From Candidatus Halarchaeoplasma halalkaliphilum (lineage in GTDB: Archaea; Thermoplasmatota; Thermoplasmata; Halarchaeoplasmatales; Halarchaeoplasmataceae), in NCBI GenBank assembly GCA_007133925.1, contig SLLU01000104.1, forward strand, positions 1 to 5,592: 5,592 nucleotides of DNA, read 5' to 3'. Of this stretch, positions 5,590 to 5,592 are shown one piece after another. Positions within the stretch are counted from its first letter, which is position 1. Each line of letters opens with the position of its first letter. Both the position numbers and the translations under genes were made by a program. Below the pieces are notes generated by a model. It worked only from the letters and a program-made list of their open reading frames with translations. It was not told the origin of the DNA and made no database searches.

Positions 5590-5592
5590 TAC

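Larger units (their letters stand above)
5197..5592. other. Gene-free, repeat-rich intergenic region upstream of the transketolase operon
   Basis: About 396 bp with no supportable coding sequence on either strand; the short open frames here lack a recognisable protein or a good ribosome-binding site. The part next to the gene (5197-5300) holds the likely promoter and ribosome-binding site. The middle (5301-5400) holds an imperfect direct repeat. The distal part (5408-5592) holds a cluster of TCAAACG-type repeats, possible hairpins and a G-rich stretch. The next gene to the right is outside the window, so it is not known whether the repeats belong to the transketolase operon, to a divergent neighbour or to a separate element. 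Confidence 0.8.

Noticed and set aside
5408..5592. CRISPR array
   Set aside because: Repeats are only 17-24 bp, start-to-start spacings run from 25 to 96 bp, one copy is inverted and one is divergent, and no cas gene is in view.
5504..5592. Known structural RNA such as SRP RNA, RNase P RNA or a tRNA
   Set aside because: None of the conserved signatures (SRP Alu/S-domain core, RNase P conserved regions, tRNA T-arm GTTCRA pattern with a cloverleaf) was found in the visible part.

Overview
The window reads as the chromosome of a euryarchaeon, most likely a member of Thermoplasmatota or a relative. The evidence is a Nop10 gene (an archaeal/eukaryotic H/ACA protein), an archaeal PAC2-family protein, a DUF835-like protein (a family concentrated in Euryarchaeota, especially Thermoplasmata and Thermococci), a transketolase split into two genes, and BRE/TATA promoters instead of -35/-10 boxes. 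The exact lineage is an inference and cannot be fixed from one window.

All seven genes lie on the minus strand, so they read from right to left. First comes a sugar-phosphate block: transketolase N-terminal subunit (4363-5196), transketolase C-terminal subunit (3419-4360) and transaldolase (2486-3406). The gaps between them are 2 and 12 nt, so this looks like one operon for the non-oxidative pentose phosphate pathway, which interconverts hexose, pentose and tetrose phosphates and supplies ribose-5-phosphate and erythrose-4-phosphate. The transaldolase is a TalC/FSA-type enzyme with an insertion of about 65 residues just before its last conserved barrel motifs.

The second block is nop10 (2285-2446), a PAC2-family proteasome-assembly-chaperone-like gene (1495-2280), a DUF835-like gene (748-1476) and a DHH phosphoesterase gene that runs off the left edge (1-734). 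The gaps here are 4 to 18 nt. A good BRE/TATA element sits across the last codons of the transaldolase gene and probably drives this block separately. The common theme is RNA and protein homeostasis, plus one protein of unknown role.

The right end (5197-5592, about 396 bp) has no supportable gene. Its gene-proximal part holds a likely transketolase promoter with an overlapping inverted repeat, followed by an imperfect direct repeat. Its distal part holds five copies of a TCAAACG-type element (17-24 bp, four direct and one inverted), a possible bulged hairpin with a GUGA tetraloop, and a G-rich patch with a second hairpin. This repeat-rich intergenic region and the enlarged transaldolase are the two most unusual things in the window. 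No mobile element, CRISPR array, tRNA or rRNA was recognised.
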